Shown: positions 12,361 through 14,062 of the stretch, piece after piece
How positions within the stretch are numbered: the first letter of the stretch is position 1
How the letters are laid out: every line of letters starts with the position of its first letter
Translations under genes and position numbers: made by a program
Notes under the pieces: model-generated
What the model saw: the letters and a program-made list of their open reading frames with translations, nothing else
Databases searched by the model: none
What the model was told of the DNA's origin: nothing
Source of the DNA: Sphingomonas sp.
Lineage (GTDB): Bacteria > Pseudomonadota > Alphaproteobacteria > Sphingomonadales > Sphingomonadaceae
DNA length: 14,062 nucleotides
Assembly (NCBI GenBank): GCA_025935515.1
Contig: JAICVC010000038.1
Coordinates: 1 to 14,062 of the forward strand
Direction of reading: 5' to 3'

Positions 12361-12687
12361 TCACGAGTTGATCCTGCGGTCCTGTGGGAAGCTCAGGATT
12401 CCAACCAGGAAGACAAAGGCTGTCAGCAAAATTCCGAGCGCCAGCGCGGGCGATTCGGCAAACCAGATCACGACGGGCGCGGCGCGGCCGAGCCACCAGA
12501 CCGCTGCCGCGATGATGAACAAGCCGAGCAGCTGCTTGACCAGCCCGGCGGCCAGAGCGCGTTGCTGGGCAGCCAGCCGGTCCTCGAGCGCGATATGTGC
12601 CTGGACCCGCGTGACGAACTTGCGGTCGGGGTCGCGGTCGCGCGGCGCCAGCGCCGAGACGAGGAAGCGGTCGAACTCGTCAGCCAT
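12361..12687 (-). CDS. Two-helix membrane protein coupled to the sigma factor, possible anti-sigma
   Basis: This 108-residue protein starts at ATG inside the 3' end of the sigma-factor gene, an 8-nt overlap (ATGGCTGA), with GAAGGAG upstream. Residues 1-48 are charged and likely cytoplasmic (MADEFDRFLVSALAPRDRDPDRKFVTRVQAHIALEDRLAAQQRA). Hydrophobic segments near 50-68 and 80-100 form two membrane helices, with a short C-terminal PQDRRINS. It lacks a recognisable zinc anti-sigma motif (no HxxxCxxC). Position and coupling suggest it may hold the sigma factor at the membrane, but this is an inference from context, not homology. Confidence 0.75.
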   Translation of the reverse strand: MADEFDRFLVSALAPRDRDPDRKFVTRVQAHIALEDRLAAQQRALAAGLVKQLLGLFIIAAAVWWLGRAAPVVIWFAESPALALGILLTAFVFLVGILSFPQDRRINS

Positions 12688-13192
12688 GCTCGGCTCCTTC
12701 CCACATCGCTCGGCACCTCGTCTTGGCCCGCGCGACGGTCGACTTCAGCGTCCCCAGCGGCAGCCCGAGCAGCTCGGCCGCCTCGACGTGCGTCCAGCCG
12801 TGGCCTTCGCACAGCACCAGCGAAGCGCGCTCGTTCTCGCTCAATCGCGCGAGCATGTCGTCAACCTCCAGCGACGGCGCGGCAGCATGCGCCTCGTGAT
12901 CGTCCGCCGGCGGGTGAGCCCGCTCCTTGCGCAGCGCGTCGATCCTGCACCGCCACGCGATCCGCGTGAGCCAGGTCGAGTAGCGCGCCCGCCCGTCATA
13001 TTGACCGGCCGCCCGCCACGCCTTGAGGAAGGCCTCCTGCGCGACGTCATCGGCAACGTCGGGCCCGAAGGTCCTCGCCAGGAAGCCCCGCAGCGCGCGC
13101 TCATGCTTCTCGACCAGCATCGCGAAGGCGGCGCTGTCGCCGGCCGCGGCACGGCGCGACAACGCGAGGTCCTCGTCATTGCTGGGAGCCAC
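12680..13192 (-). CDS. ECF-type RNA polymerase sigma factor
   Basis: This 170-residue sigma-70 family factor of extracytoplasmic-function size starts at GTG (complement 13190-13192). Region 2 spans about residues 20-92, with FGPDVADDVAQEAFLKAWRA (42-61) as the core-RNA-polymerase contact and YSTWLTRIAWRCRIDALRKE (71-90) as the -10 recognition helix. A short linker (PPADDHEAHAAAPSLEV) leads to region 4 at about 115-163, where WTHVEAAELLGLPLGTLKSTVARAKTRCR is the helix-turn-helix reading the -35 element. The first gene of the operon overlaps its start by 17 nt, and the last gene's start overlaps its stop by 8 nt. Such overlap usually reflects co-regulation of a sigma factor and its partners. 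Confidence 0.93.
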   Translation of the reverse strand: MAPSNDEDLALSRRAAAGDSAAFAMLVEKHERALRGFLARTFGPDVADDVAQEAFLKAWRAAGQYDGRARYSTWLTRIAWRCRIDALRKERAHPPADDHEAHAAAPSLEVDDMLARLSENERASLVLCEGHGWTHVEAAELLGLPLGTLKSTVARAKTRCRAMWEGAEHG

Positions 13193-13550
13193 GCCGCCGC
13201 GCCCGCTCCAGCATGAACAGCCGCAGCCACAGCGCCGTCCCGACGATCAGCGGGAAGCAGGCGCCGGCAATCGCATAATGCATCCACGCAGGGTCGCCGA
13301 TGATCAGGCTTGCGACGACCATCGCGATCCCGACCGCGACCAGGATCACCGACAGCCGGTGATCGCCCTCGTCGCCGCCCGGCGCGGCGAGCTGCGCAAG
13401 CAGCGGCTGCGCGGCGTCCGGATCTTTCTCGACCGCGCGACGGATCGTCCGGTGGCCGATCCACATGGCAAACAAGCGAAGCACGCTGATGAAGCTCAGC
13501 GCCAGCGCGGTGACGACCGCGACCATGACGACCATTTCCGTGGCAGGCAT
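13176..13550 (-). CDS. Membrane protein at the head of the sigma-factor operon
   Basis: This 124-residue protein starts at ATG (complement 13548-13550) with AGGGAG upstream; a longer open frame lies in the ABC permease gene and is not used. MPATEMVVMVAVVTALALSFISVLRLFAMWIGHRTIRR contains membrane helix 1 (about residues 6-30) followed by a basic patch. A cytoplasmic stretch (AVEKDPDAAQPLLAQLAAPGGDEGDHR, 39-65) follows. Helices 2 and 3 lie near 66-84 and 90-112, and the tail LERARRRGSQQ is basic. I do not recognise a named family. Its stop lies 17 nt inside the sigma gene, so the two are coupled. It could be a sensor or an anti-sigma partner, but no known motif supports either. Confidence 0.75.
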   Translation of the reverse strand: MPATEMVVMVAVVTALALSFISVLRLFAMWIGHRTIRRAVEKDPDAAQPLLAQLAAPGGDEGDHRLSVILVAVGIAMVVASLIIGDPAWMHYAIAGACFPLIVGTALWLRLFMLERARRRGSQQ

Positions 13551-13582
13551 GTAAAAACTCCCTGGTGATGCGGAGCTTGGAC

Positions 13583-13612
13583 GTTGCAGCAACGGCCGCT
13601 GGATGAGCGGCC
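13583..13612. other. Two adjacent inverted repeats upstream of the sigma-factor operon
   Basis: GTTGC-A-GCAAC (13583-13593) is a perfect inverted repeat 33 nt upstream of the first start codon of the operon. GGCCGCT-GGATG-AGCGGCC (13594-13612) is a perfect 7-bp hairpin directly beside it. The hairpin lies 13 nt past the ABC permease stop but has no T-tract, so it is a weak terminator candidate; the first repeat may be an operator. Confidence 0.35.
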
Positions 13613-13624
13613 CCGCAAAAATTT

Positions 13625-14062
13625 TCAGTTCTTGATCTTCCACCCGCTTTTCAGGAGCGCGTAGCAGACCGCCCACAGCATGACGTTCAGCACCAGCAGC
13701 CCCACGGCGCCGACCAGCAGCGGCGAATCGCTGGTGCCGAGGAACCCGGCGCGGAATCCCGAGATCACGTAAAAGAACGGATTGGCGTGGCTCACCGCCC
13801 GGAAATGCGGCGCGAGCTGGTCGACCGAATAGAAGGTGCCGCTGAGCAAAGAGAGCGGAGTCACCACGAAATTGGTCACCGCCGCGGCATGGTCGAACTT
13901 GTCGGCCCAGATCGAGGTCAGCAACCCGAGGAAGCTCAGCAGCAGCGCCCCCATCAGCGCGAACCAGAATACCAGCTCGGGTCGGCGCACGCCCACCGAC
14001 ACCCCGGGCCACAGCAGCATCGCCAGCCACACCGCGAACCCCACCAGGAACGCCCGCGTCAC
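13625..14062 (-). CDS. ABC-2 type transporter permease, partial (C-terminal part)
   Basis: The frame continues past the right edge, and 145 residues are visible. It shows about five hydrophobic segments. Its core, ALMGALLLSFLGLLTSIWADKFDHAAAVTNFVVTPLSLLSGTFYSVDQLAPHFRAVSHANPFFYVISGFRAGF, is the ABC-2 permease signature (family of DrrB/NodJ/YadH-like proteins), with the Pro-Leu-xx-Leu-Ser-Gly-x-Phe motif. It ends SGWKIKN. Full-length relatives have about 250-270 residues, so roughly 110 residues lie outside. The first visible codon (GTG) is probably internal. An ATP-binding partner would be expected beyond the window. The substrate is unknown (polysaccharide, drug or lipid export are all possible). 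Confidence 0.9.
   Translation of the reverse strand: MTRAFLVGFAVWLAMLLWPGVSVGVRRPELVFWFALMGALLLSFLGLLTSIWADKFDHAAAVTNFVVTPLSLLSGTFYSVDQLAPHFRAVSHANPFFYVISGFRAGFLGTSDSPLLVGAVGLLVLNVMLWAVCYALLKSGWKIKN

Overview
This is a chromosomal segment of a high-GC alphaproteobacterium, most likely a sphingomonad (Sphingomonadales). The evidence is the strong GC bias at third codon positions, the gene families (DUF465/YdcH, DUF3617, DUF3147, Hsp33 near ArgD), and several families of dispersed palindromic repeats that are typical of sphingomonad intergenic regions. No plasmid, phage, transposase or CRISPR signature was found. Most of the window is ordinary housekeeping genes with a few poorly characterised small proteins.

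Layout. Bases 1-480: two divergent DUF465 small proteins, the left one cut by the window edge. Bases 551-1711: a sugar/choline-type nucleotidyltransferase (minus) divergent from a P-II nitrogen regulator, glnB (plus). A palindromic repeat follows, then a small XRE-type DNA-binding protein that converges with a secreted EF-hand protein (1721-2483). A perfect 16-bp palindrome lies between the EF-hand gene and the divergent hemF gene. Bases 2618-4169: hemF (aerobic haem synthesis), a long palindromic repeat, and a GNAT acetyltransferase. Bases 4139-5704: a six-helix membrane protein (minus) divergent from lipB (octanoyl transfer for lipoate). Bases 5789-6469: two related small lipoproteins separated by a strong intrinsic terminator; one carries an 18-bp tandem repeat. 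Bases 6471-8112 (minus): a coupled operon of a DUF3147 membrane protein, queC and queE, for making the queuosine precursor. Bases 8265-9633 (minus): a secreted DUF3617 protein and the redox chaperone Hsp33. Bases 9690-9914: a palindromic repeat and tRNA-Arg(TCG). Bases 9967-11621 (minus): argD followed by a small Cys-rich, probably exported protein. Bases 11753-12225 (minus): an exported coiled-coil protein with its terminator. Bases 12361-13550 (minus): three overlapping genes, membrane protein, ECF-type sigma factor, membrane protein. Bases 13625-14062 (minus): the C-terminal part of an ABC-2 type permease running off the window.

Translational coupling is common. There are two GTGA overlaps in the queuosine operon, and 17-nt and 8-nt overlaps in the sigma-factor operon. 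Several convergent pairs overlap or nearly touch. No obviously new multi-gene system is evident. The best leads are the sigma-factor operon with two unassigned membrane proteins, the DUF3147 protein locked to queC/queE, the lipoprotein pair, the operator-like palindrome between the EF-hand gene and hemF, and the ribosome binding site of the GNAT gene that lies inside a long palindromic repeat.
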